The notes below the pieces were generated by a model. The model was not told the DNA's origin and did not search any database. It saw only the letters and a program-made list of their open reading frames with translations. A program made the position numbers and the translations under genes. DNA of 64,000 nt. Origin: Anaerolineae bacterium. Its GTDB lineage: Bacteria; Chloroflexota; Anaerolineae; Promineifilales; Promineifilaceae. Positions 42,587-50,841 of the stretch are shown one piece after another. The stretch is taken from NCBI GenBank assembly GCA_030425205.1, contig JAUIAP010000032.1, positions 1 through 64,000 of the forward strand, in the 5' to 3' direction. Numbering within the stretch: position 1 is the first letter of the stretch; each line of letters begins with the position of its first letter.

Positions 42587-43288
42587 TCACACATAGGTGT
42601 GCAAACTATCATCTTCAATATGCGGAATCGCATTGAATTCAGTTAGGGAAAAATCATCTTCACGGAATGAAAATTCAGCGTATGCCGTGTTGCGGACGAC
42701 CCAGTTGAGCGTAATCGCCTTGACATCTTCGAGATCAAGCGCGTATCCGACGGCGGCCGAAATGGTTCCGCCAGATGTAAAGACAAGCGCACTTTGTCCG
42801 CGCCCCGTCTGTTCTTTCACAGCTTCAACGCCACGATTGACCATCGCTCGAAAAGCTTGCCACGTTGTGAATTCAGCGTGACCGACGTCACCTGCTGCCC
42901 ATTGCAGCATCACGTGGCGAAACACTTTGAGATAGACACGTGGTTCCATGTCGCCATCGTTATAATGTTGTGCAACAAATTGATCTGTTTCGACCAGTTT
43001 GGGCAAAACCTCCCGCGTCATCGAAAAACCCTGATGTTCGGCGAAATCAGCGAGAACGGTTGGTTGTGGCAGACGCAAGCCATGCGCCTCATAACCCGTT
43101 GCAAATGCGGTGAGCGTCTGCTGGTGACGGCGCAGCGGCCCGACATAGACGTGTTGAAACTGCTTGCCGCGTTTGCCCCAATAGTCGCCCAGCAAGGCGC
43201 CTTGCTGCTTACCAATTGGAGACAGTCTGTCGTAATCGTCGCTCATAAACGACGCTTGCCCATGACGGACGAGGTAGAGTTTGCTCAT
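42587..43288 (-). CDS. Histidine phosphatase family protein
   Basis: A 233-residue phosphoglycerate-mutase-like phosphatase, started at ATG 43288 (MSKLYLVRHGQ). The phosphorylated His lies in the LVRHGQ motif (R8-H9-G10), with SPIGKQQGALLGDYW following. A second active-site His is expected in the segment VFTSGGTISAAVGYAL, where the usual GH is replaced by SGG, which is unusual. It follows the SDR gene by 17 bp and is the middle gene of the acyl-CoA dehydrogenase set. The substrate is not known; a phosphorylated hydroxyacyl intermediate would fit the context. Confidence 0.85.
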   Translation of the reverse strand: MSKLYLVRHGQASFMSDDYDRLSPIGKQQGALLGDYWGKRGKQFQHVYVGPLRRHQQTLTAFATGYEAHGLRLPQPTVLADFAEHQGFSMTREVLPKLVETDQFVAQHYNDGDMEPRVYLKVFRHVMLQWAAGDVGHAEFTTWQAFRAMVNRGVEAVKEQTGRGQSALVFTSGGTISAAVGYALDLEDVKAITLNWVVRNTAYAEFSFREDDFSLTEFNAIPHIEDDSLHTYV

Positions 43289-43305
43289 GATTAGTCCAGC
43301 CAATC

Positions 43306-44070
43306 CTACATCGTTAGATAACCGCCATCTACTGTGTAGACGCCTCCTGTGCAATACTTGCCAGCATCTGAGGCGAGGAAAATGGCGATTCCAGCGAGAT
43401 CCTCTGATTCACCGAGTCGGCCGAGCGGAACGCGACGTAAGAAGCGTTGCGTAATTTTGTCATTTTCCCAAAGAGCTGAGCTAAACTTTGTCTTGATTAA
43501 GCCCGGACAAACGGCGTTCACGCGGATATTGTACTTGCCCCAATCGATCGCCATACTTTGCGAAATGCTGATCAGCGCCGCTTTTTGCGCCGAATACATC
43601 CCGATCATCGCTTCAGGTTTAATGCCGCCAATACTGGCGATGTTGATGATCGAGCCACCGCCGCGCTCTTTTAAAGAGGGGAGGGCTTGCTTGGCAACTT
43701 CAAGACAGCCCTGAAGATTGACCTCAACAATTTTGTTGGTGGCGCGGGTGTCGGTTGTTTCGATCGGGCCAAATATGGGATTGGCGGCGGCGTTATTGAT
43801 AACGATGTCGATTCCGCCGTAGTGGGCGATCGCTTTATCAACGAGATCATGTGTTTCAGGATATTTGCCAATTTTGGCAGCGATGCCGACTGCATCACCC
43901 CCATCGGCGACAATTGACGCGGCAACCGCATCGACTGCTTCTTGACTGCGACTGCTGACGACAACTTGCGCGCCAAACGCAGCGAGTCCACGGGCCATCG
44001 CTTCTCCAATCCCCTTGCTAGCCCCCGTGACAAGTGCGACTTTTCCATCGAGACGAAATAGATTTTGCAT
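43306..44070 (-). CDS. SDR family oxidoreductase
   Basis: A 254-residue short-chain dehydrogenase, started at ATG 44070 (MQNLFRLDGKVALVTG). The cofactor motif TGASKGIG is at 15-22, NNAAANPIFGP carries the conserved Asn, Ser lies in INIASIGG, and the catalytic Tyr and Lys are in MYSAQKAALISIS. Proline/glycine PG with VNAVCPGLIKT and the C-terminal GGVYTVDGGYLTM match beta-ketoacyl-reductase-like SDRs. It heads the minus-strand set with the histidine phosphatase and acyl-CoA dehydrogenase genes and may reduce or oxidise a hydroxyacyl-CoA. Confidence 0.92.
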   Translation of the reverse strand: MQNLFRLDGKVALVTGASKGIGEAMARGLAAFGAQVVVSSRSQEAVDAVAASIVADGGDAVGIAAKIGKYPETHDLVDKAIAHYGGIDIVINNAAANPIFGPIETTDTRATNKIVEVNLQGCLEVAKQALPSLKERGGGSIINIASIGGIKPEAMIGMYSAQKAALISISQSMAIDWGKYNIRVNAVCPGLIKTKFSSALWENDKITQRFLRRVPLGRLGESEDLAGIAIFLASDAGKYCTGGVYTVDGGYLTM

Positions 44071-44229
44071 AATGCTCCAATTTTGTGCGATCGTTCCAGT
44101 TAAGCGAGGAAGGCCCATCCACTGAATGTACGGCTTCTCCGCATAGATTTTTTATTGTGCTAGTGGCAAAATTACACCTAACTATTATAAGGGTAATGTG
44201 CCTAACAGGCAGAAACTCGGAGTGATAAC

Positions 44230-44502
44230 ATGGACAAATGGGAATATTTTACAACTTTTATTGAGGCGAATGTGGCAGACGTGATGGAAAGTGCAGAAAT
44301 CCCACCGGGCAACCATCCTAAGTTCTCGCCCTACTATCTAATTCCAGAACTCAACGAGTTCGGCGCAAAAGGCTGGGAATTAATAACGATGGAGCCGGTG
44401 AGTGTGGGACGCAATCATGATGTGGTTCGCCCCGATGCGAACGCGATGAAGTGGGGGCGACACTACTTTTGCGTCTTCAAGCGCAAGACTTCAACCTTCT
44501 AG
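44230..44502 (+). CDS. DUF4177-like small protein
   Basis: A 90-residue protein. MDKWEYFTTFIEA at the start, LNEFGAKGWELITMEPV in the middle and HYFCVFKRK at the end match the WEY...LNxxGxxGWEL...FKR pattern of DUF4177-type proteins. Function unknown. A ribosome site GGAG lies 7 nt before the ATG. Its last 12 bp overlap the end of the convergent HAD hydrolase gene. Confidence 0.7.
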   Translation: MDKWEYFTTFIEANVADVMESAEIPPGNHPKFSPYYLIPELNEFGAKGWELITMEPVSVGRNHDVVRPDANAMKWGRHYFCVFKRKTSTF

Positions 44503-45186
44503 CTGTTTGATATAGGCTGGGACCTGCCCGATATGGTCGAGTTTGGCAAAGTGCGATTTGTCTAATTCGGCCCGTTCATGCGCCCAAGATAGACCGGCTG
44601 GAATGTAGATAGCATTACCGCCAATTTCCACGACGGGCTTAATATCAGAGCGCATGGCATTGCCAATCATCATGAACCGTTCGGGTTGAATCTTATAGCG
44701 TCGCAGTACACGTCGATAGGTGTCGGGTTGCTTGTTGCTGACAACCTCGACATGCTCGAAGTATTCGCCCAAGCCCGATTGCGCCAGCTTCATCTCTTGG
44801 TCAAGCAAATCTCCTTTGGTAATCAGCATCAACGTGTGGGTGCGATTGAGATTGGCGAGCGTTGTTTCTACGTGGGGGAACGTTTCGATAGGGTGGGCGA
44901 GCATCGCACGGCCGAGATCGACTAACTGTTGAATTTCTGCGCCGCTGACCCGCCCTTCGGTGATAGTAATCGCCGCTTCGATCATCGAAAGGACATAACT
45001 CTTGACGCCATAGCCCCAAAATTTGATATTGGAAACGTCATAATGATGGAGGCGGTCACGGATGGTTTCGGCCGAATGATAGCCACTCAACAACGCGACT
45101 ATCTTCTCCTCTGCATCGACAAACTTGCGCTCCTCATGCCAGAGCGTGTCGTCAGCATCAAACGCGATTACGTCAAAGCGTCTCAT
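44491..45186 (-). CDS. HAD family hydrolase
   Basis: A 231-residue haloacid-dehalogenase-type phosphatase. Motif I is DADDTLW (Asp10 nucleophile, Asp12), motif II is LMLITKGD with Thr, motif III has the Lys in VSNKQPDTY, and motif IV is MIGNAMRSDIKPVVEIGG. An N-terminal helical cap is inserted at about 18-95. The substrate is not readable. Its ATG overlaps the ccmH stop in ATGA, so it is coupled to the cytochrome c maturation genes, perhaps by chance of arrangement. Confidence 0.88.
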   Translation of the reverse strand: MRRFDVIAFDADDTLWHEERKFVDAEEKIVALLSGYHSAETIRDRLHHYDVSNIKFWGYGVKSYVLSMIEAAITITEGRVSGAEIQQLVDLGRAMLAHPIETFPHVETTLANLNRTHTLMLITKGDLLDQEMKLAQSGLGEYFEHVEVVSNKQPDTYRRVLRRYKIQPERFMMIGNAMRSDIKPVVEIGGNAIYIPAGLSWAHERAELDKSHFAKLDHIGQVPAYIKQLEG

Positions 45187-45662
45187 TCTTCTAACTCCTG
45201 CTCAACTTGGCGTAGGTAGCTGTCGTTTGCGGGTGGACGATGCCTATTGTGCGAATCGCTTGGACCCGTTTGGACGGGGCGCGTGGCGGCGGTCCGCAAT
45301 TCACGCATGTAGCGCACGAAGAAAAAGCCGCCGATTAGCAAGCCAAGTGGCAGACCAATCCATAAAATGAGGGTGAATCCTTGTGCGGGCGGTTGTGCTA
45401 AAACACCCGGCCCATAGCGCGCTACAAAGCTAGCATAAATCTCTTGCTCCGTACGACCTGCGGCAAGCTGGTCGCCAATCTCCTCGCGCCAGTCGATGCA
45501 CGCTTGTGTGCCACACGTGTCGAGTGGCTCGCTTTCACACACTGGGCAGTATAGCCCTTCAGCGACGTCGTTAATTTGGTCGGCCGTCACCGTCTCCTGG
45601 GCAGAAACCGTGCTGGACAATAGTAGTGAGAGGCACAATAAGAACAGGCGAATTCGTTTCAT
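45183..45662 (-). CDS. ccmH: Cytochrome c maturation protein CcmH (CcmH/CycL/NrfF type)
   Basis: A 159-residue protein started at ATG 45662; the upstream extension lies in ccmF and is not real. The signal segment is residues 1-21. The thiol motif LYCPVCESEPLDTC has Cys39 and Cys42, matching the LRCxxCQ motif used to reduce apocytochrome cysteines, though here the first residues are L-Y-C. A membrane helix follows at about 97-117 (FTLILWIGLPLGLLIGGFFF), with a cytoplasmic tail. It overlaps neither ccmF (6 bp gap) nor its own promoter; the ATGA overlap links it to the HAD gene. Confidence 0.9.
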   Translation of the reverse strand: MKRIRLFLLCLSLLLSSTVSAQETVTADQINDVAEGLYCPVCESEPLDTCGTQACIDWREEIGDQLAAGRTEQEIYASFVARYGPGVLAQPPAQGFTLILWIGLPLGLLIGGFFFVRYMRELRTAATRPVQTGPSDSHNRHRPPANDSYLRQVEQELEE

Positions 45663-45667
45663 GACGT

Positions 45668-47668
45668 CTAATCTGTACTCAGCGCAAGGGGACGACGCGC
45701 ACGAATGGCGGCCAACACTTGCTGTTCTTGCGGGTCTTTCCATGCCGCGATGAGCGTTCCCGCGACAAAGATGAACCCGCCTGCCCAGACCCAATTGATG
45801 AGCGGATTGATCATGACGCGGAACGTGGCAGAATCGGCCGAAACATCTTCCCAGTTAACCATGTGCGTATAAAAATCTTCTGTGAACGTCGGGCGCAGAT
45901 CGGGAATCGTCATCGTCTGCTGCGTGCGCAGATGTAGTTCACTGCGCGGCGTGATGCTCGTCACTAGCCGATCACCGATAAATACATCCACATCGGCGAT
46001 GCGCGCCAGCACATTGTCCTGCAAATCTTCTTCTGTCGTTCCATTAAAGCGCATGGTGTAGCGGCCGAGCGTAACGGATTCCCCCGTGTTCAGACGCACT
46101 TGCGTCTCTTGTTGGAAGAATTCAATGCCGATGATGCCGAACGCCATCACGATCACGCCGAGATGAATCAGATACCCGCCATAGCGTCGTTGGTCACGGC
46201 GGAAAAGTGTGCGCAGGGCGACGAGATAGTTTTCGCCTCGCTTCATGCGTGCGCGGGCTGCTTTGTGAAACTCAAGGAGGGTAAGTTCGGCCGAAATGAC
46301 CACACACCAAATTCCGACCAACGCCAGCCAATTGCGCACGCCAGCAATTGCCGTCCCGATGACAATGAGCGTGCCAATCACAATCGGCCAGCGCACGCCC
46401 TTGCCAATCCGCTCTATCGCTGTTTTATGCCACATCGTCAGCGGCGCAACGCCCATCAGCAAAACCAATGCGGCAAACAAGGGGCCGTTGACCCGTTCGT
46501 AATAGGGCGCACCAACGGTGATACGCTCATTGGCGAATAGCTCCGATAGTACAGGGAAATATACTCCCAATGCCGTCGCCGCCAAGATCGCCAGAATCAA
46601 AAAGTTATTTAACAAGAACGCTGATTCGCGCGAGAGCAGCGAGGTAAGCTGATTGTCGGATTGCATCTCGTCTTGCCGCTTGAGCAGCCAATAGAACGAG
46701 AAGATCATCATGCCGGAGACAAAGACGAGAAAATACCAGCCAATCGATGACTCCGCAAACGTATGCACCGATGAAACGAGACCGCTTCTCACAATAAATG
46801 TTCCCGACATCACCAATAGGTAGGTCAGGATAATAAGGAACATATTCCAGACTTTGAACATGCCGCGTTTCTCTTGAATCATCACAGAATGCAAAAACGC
46901 AGTGCCACCCAGCCACGGCATAAAGCTCGCATTTTCGACCGGGTCCCAACCCCAATAGCCCCCCCAGCCCAAAACATCGTATGCCCAGCGACCACCGAGA
47001 ATTAGACCGAGACTGAGGAACAGCCACGCGACCAATGTCCAGCGGCGCGTTGTGCGAATCCAGCCATCGTCAAGCTGTCCACTAATCAGCGCGGCCATCG
47101 CGAAGGCGAACGGAACCGTGAAGCCGACAAAGCCGAGATAGAGCATCGGTGGATGAATGATCATGCCGGGATGACGTAATAGTGGATTGAGACCGGCCCC
47201 GTTAAGCGGAACGCTGGCGATGCGTGTAAAGGGATTTTCGATGAAGCCACTCAAGAAGAGGAAAAATGCCTGAGTGAGCGCGGCTGTGCCAATCGCGTAG
47301 GGCATCAGGTGGCGTTCGGCATCCCATTTGCGCTGCATTGCGAGGGCGGTAAAAACGGCCAGCAGAAAGTTCCAAAAGAGCAGTGAACCCTTTTGACCAC
47401 CCCAAAGGGCGGTTACTTTAAGATATTTTGGCGTGTCGATGCTGGTGACGTTGGCGACGTACTCGATGGAGAAATCGTTTGTCCAGATGGCGAAGACAAG
47501 CAGGCTGCAAGCCAAAAGCGTTAGCCAGAAGATCGCAGTGACGGCATTGCGTGCCGCTTCGACATAGCGAAAATCTTGTGTGCGCGCGCCATACCAACTT
47601 GCGCCAGAGGCAAATAGCGCGGCACAAAAGGCGATCAAAATCGTTGCAAATCCAAAGTCAGCAAGCAT
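45668..47668 (-). CDS. ccmF: Haem lyase CcmF
   Basis: A 666-residue integral membrane protein of System I cytochrome c maturation, about the usual length. The WWD-type haem-handling motif is visible as GGYWGWDPVENASFMPWL near 225-245, and the family stretch MLYLGFVGFTVPFAFAMA near 170. About 14 membrane helices can be counted. It joins haem delivered by CcmE to apocytochrome thiols. It lies between ccmE and ccmH on one strand; the ~300-bp ccmE-ccmF gap contains hairpins, so it may have its own promoter. Two TCGGCCGA copies encode SAD and SAE. Confidence 0.95.
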   Translation of the reverse strand: MLADFGFATILIAFCAALFASGASWYGARTQDFRYVEAARNAVTAIFWLTLLACSLLVFAIWTNDFSIEYVANVTSIDTPKYLKVTALWGGQKGSLLFWNFLLAVFTALAMQRKWDAERHLMPYAIGTAALTQAFFLFLSGFIENPFTRIASVPLNGAGLNPLLRHPGMIIHPPMLYLGFVGFTVPFAFAMAALISGQLDDGWIRTTRRWTLVAWLFLSLGLILGGRWAYDVLGWGGYWGWDPVENASFMPWLGGTAFLHSVMIQEKRGMFKVWNMFLIILTYLLVMSGTFIVRSGLVSSVHTFAESSIGWYFLVFVSGMMIFSFYWLLKRQDEMQSDNQLTSLLSRESAFLLNNFLILAILAATALGVYFPVLSELFANERITVGAPYYERVNGPLFAALVLLMGVAPLTMWHKTAIERIGKGVRWPIVIGTLIVIGTAIAGVRNWLALVGIWCVVISAELTLLEFHKAARARMKRGENYLVALRTLFRRDQRRYGGYLIHLGVIVMAFGIIGIEFFQQETQVRLNTGESVTLGRYTMRFNGTTEEDLQDNVLARIADVDVFIGDRLVTSITPRSELHLRTQQTMTIPDLRPTFTEDFYTHMVNWEDVSADSATFRVMINPLINWVWAGGFIFVAGTLIAAWKDPQEQQVLAAIRARRPLALSTD

Positions 47669-47719
47669 AGTTTTGTATGTAATACCAATCGTGACGACAA
47701 GTGATGTAAATTATCTCTG

Positions 47720-47752
47720 AAAAACCGAGTTTCTGTCAGAATCTCGGTTTTT
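47720..47752 (-). terminator. Hairpin in the ccmE-ccmF gap, possible terminator
   Basis: AAAAACCGAG pairs with CTCGGTTTTT around an inner TCT/AGA pairing. T tracts occur on both strands. Confidence 0.55.
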
Positions 47753-47875
47753 GAAAGTCGAATCTTGTTTTCAGAATTGGTATTGATAGGCGTAAGCCTA
47801 TTTATCATTATTGGATGCGTTTCATCTCGGTTGGTGCGTGTTTCGGGATTTGGAAATCCCGGAATGTTTAGCCCA

Positions 47876-47909
47876 GAAGAATGGATTCTCGCCTGCGCGA
47901 GAATGACAG
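47876..47909. repeat. Dispersed GAAGAATGGAT...ATGACAG palindromic repeat, copy 2
   Basis: The copy reads GAAGAATGGATTCTCGCCTG, then CGCGAGAATGACAG. TTCTCGC pairs with GCGAGAA. Compared with copy 1 at 32732 the stem bases differ but stay paired. Confidence 0.6.
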
Positions 47910-47971
47910 TTTCAACTCAATTGAAACACACCCTTTTTTATTAGTGAAAACGGGCATTTGCCCGCTTGACG

Positions 47972-48466
47972 TTAGTAGTTTGTTTCGTAGACGACCGTCC
48001 CATCTTCATAGCGCGTGGGACATTTGAGGAGTAGGCCATCTTTGCCAACGACCATGCGTCCCTCTACGTCAACGCCGCCCTCCATAATCGCTTCCGCTTC
48101 ATGACGTAAGAGATCGGGCAGCGGTTGATTGTAGGCAATCGCTTGCATAGAGACGGTGGGATTTTCGATGTCGTCCACAACGGTGAAGGTGAGTGTGGAG
48201 TTTTGTGCGTCGATTTGGTCAAATTTGATCGAATCGCCAATGACGAAGCCTTTCATGCGAAAGTCTCGATCTGCATACTTTGCAGGTTCTGCATAGTATT
48301 CTTCAATGGTGATGAAGAACTGTCCCTCGCTGCGAATCGCCTGAACGACGAGTAACACGATGGCGGTCAAAATTAAGCCACCTGCAATGATGAACTTGAG
48401 TCGGCCGCTACGTGCCTTTTCTAAACCAACGCTGTCTGCTGTCCAAGTAGGTTGTGCCATACGCAT
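47972..48466 (-). CDS. ccmE: Cytochrome c maturation haem chaperone CcmE, cysteine type
   Basis: A 164-residue protein started at ATG 48466 (ATG 48460 is an alternative). One membrane helix (about 22-42, LKFIIAGGLILTAIVLLVVQ) is followed by the CcmE OB-fold domain (ITIEEYYAEPAKYADRDFRM, LTFTVVDDIENPTVSMQAIA). Near the C-terminus, where most CcmE proteins bind haem covalently through His in HxxxY, this one has KCPTRYED, a CxxxY motif (Cys149 and Tyr153 from this start). Such Cys-type CcmE is known in archaea and some sulfate reducers. It is separated from ccmF by a hairpin-rich gap. Confidence 0.88.
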   Translation of the reverse strand: MRMAQPTWTADSVGLEKARSGRLKFIIAGGLILTAIVLLVVQAIRSEGQFFITIEEYYAEPAKYADRDFRMKGFVIGDSIKFDQIDAQNSTLTFTVVDDIENPTVSMQAIAYNQPLPDLLRHEAEAIMEGGVDVEGRMVVGKDGLLLKCPTRYEDGTVVYETNY

Positions 48467-48507
48467 AATTGTAGCAAAAATGGCACGGTGATGGGGTAAG
48501 GAGTTGT

Positions 48508-49611
48508 TTAGAACCAGCTCAATAGTAAGCCAATAATTCCTAATAGGAGGATTAGCCCAATAACGCCGCCAGCGGCCCAAAGTGGGAGATAAGGTTGTGT
48601 TGTTAGGGATGTTTCAGCTTTGCGTTCGATGCCAGAGTTGGCCCGCACAATCATCGTGATCGGCTGTTCGGAAGGGGTTCCGATGAGCGGTCGACGCAAC
48701 TGCACGCCAAATTGGATGGTGTCACGCTGCTCTGGCTTGAGGATCGATGACCATTGATGGCCAACGATGGAAACGTTGGGGGGTGTCTGAATTGACATTT
48801 TGTAGGTGTCATCGACATTCCCGACGTTTGTTAGATTGAGATAAAGGCGGTTGTTTTTGTGAGAGAGATCGGCCGAAAATCCATAAAAAAGTTGCTGGGT
48901 GACATCGAGCATCCCGTAAACAGTCACCTTTTCAGCAGAGTTGCCTGAATCTTGGACATCTATTTCAAATGGATGAATACCGGGCGGCGTCCCATCTGGC
49001 AACTCAATGCGCATCAGAATTTGCATGCGCGTGTTGGGGTGCAGCAGCAGCTCACTGTGTGACAGTTCATACCAACTGGATGGCATATTCCGAATAATGA
49101 TTTTTAGGCGTAACGCATCGTCCCCGTGGTTTTTGACAGTTAACTGCGCTGTCTTGCGCTGATTTGGTTGCAACGTGATATTTTCATGGTCCAAAACGGC
49201 GACAAAATGGGAGATGCCACGCGAGATTTCGCTGAGGGGTTGCAGAAAGAGTGTAGGGGTTTTACCCGTTTCGTGCGCTTTATGCTGTTTGATCGTGTAG
49301 GGGCCAAGCCGTAACGGCAGTGCAGATTTCCAGACAGTTAACACTTTTGGCCGGATCGCCTCATCACCTAAAAAGGTGCCATTGGCACTTCCCAGATCAA
49401 TGATTTGCCAGCAACCATCTTCAAAACGCAATTTCACATGTTCACGGGAAATCGCAGGGCTATTAAGGGGAATATCGCTTTTAGCGTCGCGGCCTAAAAT
49501 AAGTTGGGGCGTTTTCGGCCGAAAAAAAACCGGATCTTCCCCCACGCGCAATATGACAAATTCGTAAGCTGCTACATCAGTTGGAGTTTGTAAGGTCGCA
49601 GTATCTCGCAT
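48508..49611 (-). CDS. FHA-domain protein with Ig-like region and C-terminal membrane helix
   Basis: A 367-residue protein. An N-terminal FHA domain (about 20-100) has LILGRDAKSDIPLNSPAISR and EHVKLRFEDGCWQIIDLGSA followed by NGTF, the standard phosphothreonine-recognition pattern. Two Ig-like beta domains follow at about 130-330 (NHGDDALRLKIIIRNMPSSW; LYLNLTNVGNVDDTYKMSIQ). A C-terminal helix (LWAAGGVIGLILLLGIIGLLL) ends SWF. If the FHA domain is cytoplasmic, the topology puts the Ig-like part on the same side, which is unusual. No kinase or phosphatase gene is nearby. Function unknown. Confidence 0.78.
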   Translation of the reverse strand: MRDTATLQTPTDVAAYEFVILRVGEDPVFFRPKTPQLILGRDAKSDIPLNSPAISREHVKLRFEDGCWQIIDLGSANGTFLGDEAIRPKVLTVWKSALPLRLGPYTIKQHKAHETGKTPTLFLQPLSEISRGISHFVAVLDHENITLQPNQRKTAQLTVKNHGDDALRLKIIIRNMPSSWYELSHSELLLHPNTRMQILMRIELPDGTPPGIHPFEIDVQDSGNSAEKVTVYGMLDVTQQLFYGFSADLSHKNNRLYLNLTNVGNVDDTYKMSIQTPPNVSIVGHQWSSILKPEQRDTIQFGVQLRRPLIGTPSEQPITMIVRANSGIERKAETSLTTQPYLPLWAAGGVIGLILLLGIIGLLLSWF

Positions 49612-49710
49612 GTTCGTTTTCTATCTGTCCACCATTAAATTTAACCCTAAAACCAGTCTGGTTAATTGTAGACGCTAGAACTTACGAGTGACATAAAGAT
49701 GACGTGAGGA

Positions 49711-50052
49711 TTACTCCTCCTCATCGATGAATTGCTGCGCGGCCTCCTCTAAAATTGCGCGTGCCTCTTCTTCATGCTCTTCTGGAACCAAGACGCGACC
49801 CTCGCCCAACATGCCTACTGTCAATCCGAGCGCACGCCCAGCCCCTTCTTGCCATGCCCATGCACGAATCCCGTCACTTTGTAGCCGATCTGCCATAATT
49901 TGCGCGGGGATCAGGCCCATTGTCTTGGCGACAACGACCCACTTAATCTCTTCATCACCACCCGGCGTTGTGCTGGTCGTTTTTGACGATGCCCCATCTT
50001 CGGGTGCATCGCCAACCGGCTCAAGATTTCCGCTATGTACATAAGTTGTCAT
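49711..50052 (-). CDS. DUF2007-like small protein
   Basis: A 113-residue protein started at ATG 50052, with a strong ribosome site AAGGAG 6 nt before. The N-terminal 40 residues are flexible (Ser/Thr/Gly-rich). The rest is KWVVVAKTMGLIPAQIMADR, then LQSDGIRAWAWQEGAGRALG and RVLVPEEHEEEARAILEEAA, the pattern of the DUF2007 'putative signal transducing' family. It follows the moaE gene by 10 bp on the same strand and is probably in that operon. Confidence 0.7.
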   Translation of the reverse strand: MTTYVHSGNLEPVGDAPEDGASSKTTSTTPGGDEEIKWVVVAKTMGLIPAQIMADRLQSDGIRAWAWQEGAGRALGLTVGMLGEGRVLVPEEHEEEARAILEEAAQQFIDEEE

Positions 50053-50062
50053 GATTCGCTCC

Positions 50063-50536
50063 TTACTGGTTATCATCGCCTGTCGGCCGATAATCCCCTT
50101 CTACCCACACGCTCTTGTCGTCACCTATCTCTTTTTTCCAGACAGGCACAATCTCTTTCAAGCGATCAATCCCATAGCGTGCCGCCTCAAAGGCGCCTTG
50201 ATCGCGGTGTCCAGCGGCGCAGGCGACAAGCGTAGTGAGATCGCCGATCGATAATCGGCCGATTCGCTGCACAATTGCAACCCCCTTCACGTCTGGCCAG
50301 CGTTCCCAAATCTCGTGCGCAATTTGTGCCATCCGCTCATGTGCCATCTCCTCATACGCCTCATATTCAAGGTGTAGCGTCTTCGGGGGCAACCCATCCC
50401 GCTGCGTCTCGCCACGCACTGAGCCACGAAACGTGATGATCGCGCCAACATCTGGTCGTGTCAGCCGCTCGTGAATTTCGTTTAGATCAGGTGTCGCTTC
50501 TGTCAGCGCAAAATAAGTGGGAAATTTGTATTGCAT
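50063..50536 (-). CDS. moaE: Molybdopterin synthase catalytic subunit MoaE
   Basis: A 157-residue protein. MoaE signatures are GAIITFRGSVRGETQ, LHLEYEAYEEMAHERM, VQRIGRLSIGDLTTLVACAA and the catalytic lysines in VPVWKKEIGDDKSVWVEGD. Together with MoaD it inserts two sulfurs into precursor Z to make molybdopterin. It follows moaD with a 53-bp gap in the cluster moaC-pyrE-moaD-moaE. Confidence 0.94.
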   Translation of the reverse strand: MQYKFPTYFALTEATPDLNEIHERLTRPDVGAIITFRGSVRGETQRDGLPPKTLHLEYEAYEEMAHERMAQIAHEIWERWPDVKGVAIVQRIGRLSIGDLTTLVACAAGHRDQGAFEAARYGIDRLKEIVPVWKKEIGDDKSVWVEGDYRPTGDDNQ

Positions 50537-50589
50537 TTACTCCGTCCTAAAGTTGTCATTTCCGCAATAGCAGAAACTAGCTCTTGTGC

Positions 50590-50841
50590 CTACCCGCCAC
50601 TCACAGGTGGAAATAGCGCAACTTCATCGCCAACCTGCACGGGAGTATCGGGGTTGGCGAACTGGCGATTGACGGCAACAACGCATGACGGCAGCGCATC
50701 TGCCAACATGGGATAAGTAGAGGCGATGCGTTCAAGCAATGTCTCGACTTGAACTGTTTCACTGAAGGGGAGCGAAAGTGTGCGCGCTCCGACGCGGTCG
50801 CGCAGGGTGGCAAAAAGTTTGATTGAAAGCATATTATCCAT
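50590..50841 (-). CDS. moaD: Molybdopterin synthase sulfur-carrier subunit MoaD
   Basis: An 83-residue ubiquitin-like protein. It reads MLSIKLFATLRDRVG near the start and ends VGDEVALFPPVSGG, the C-terminal Gly-Gly that is thiocarboxylated to carry sulfur for MoaE. The ATG at 50841 overlaps the pyrE stop; the ATG at 50832 (one base after the stop) gives a more usual N-terminus. Either way it is translationally coupled to pyrE. Confidence 0.9.
   Translation of the reverse strand: MDNMLSIKLFATLRDRVGARTLSLPFSETVQVETLLERIASTYPMLADALPSCVVAVNRQFANPDTPVQVGDEVALFPPVSGG

Larger units (their letters stand above)
47669..47971. other. Intergenic region ccmE-ccmF rich in hairpins
   Basis: No gene is visible in 303 bp. 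A strong stem is at 47720-47752. Smaller stems lie at 47789-47802 (TAGGCG/CGCCTA-like), near 47852 (GGGATTT/AAATCCC), and near 47949-47962 (GGGCA/TGCCC). A copy of the GAAGAATGGAT repeat lies at 47876-47909. The stretch is a mosaic of short repeats. Confidence 0.6.

Noticed and set aside
45663..45794. N-terminal extension of ccmH to 45794
   Set aside because: It lies inside ccmF in another frame; the ATG at 45662 gives a proper signal segment.
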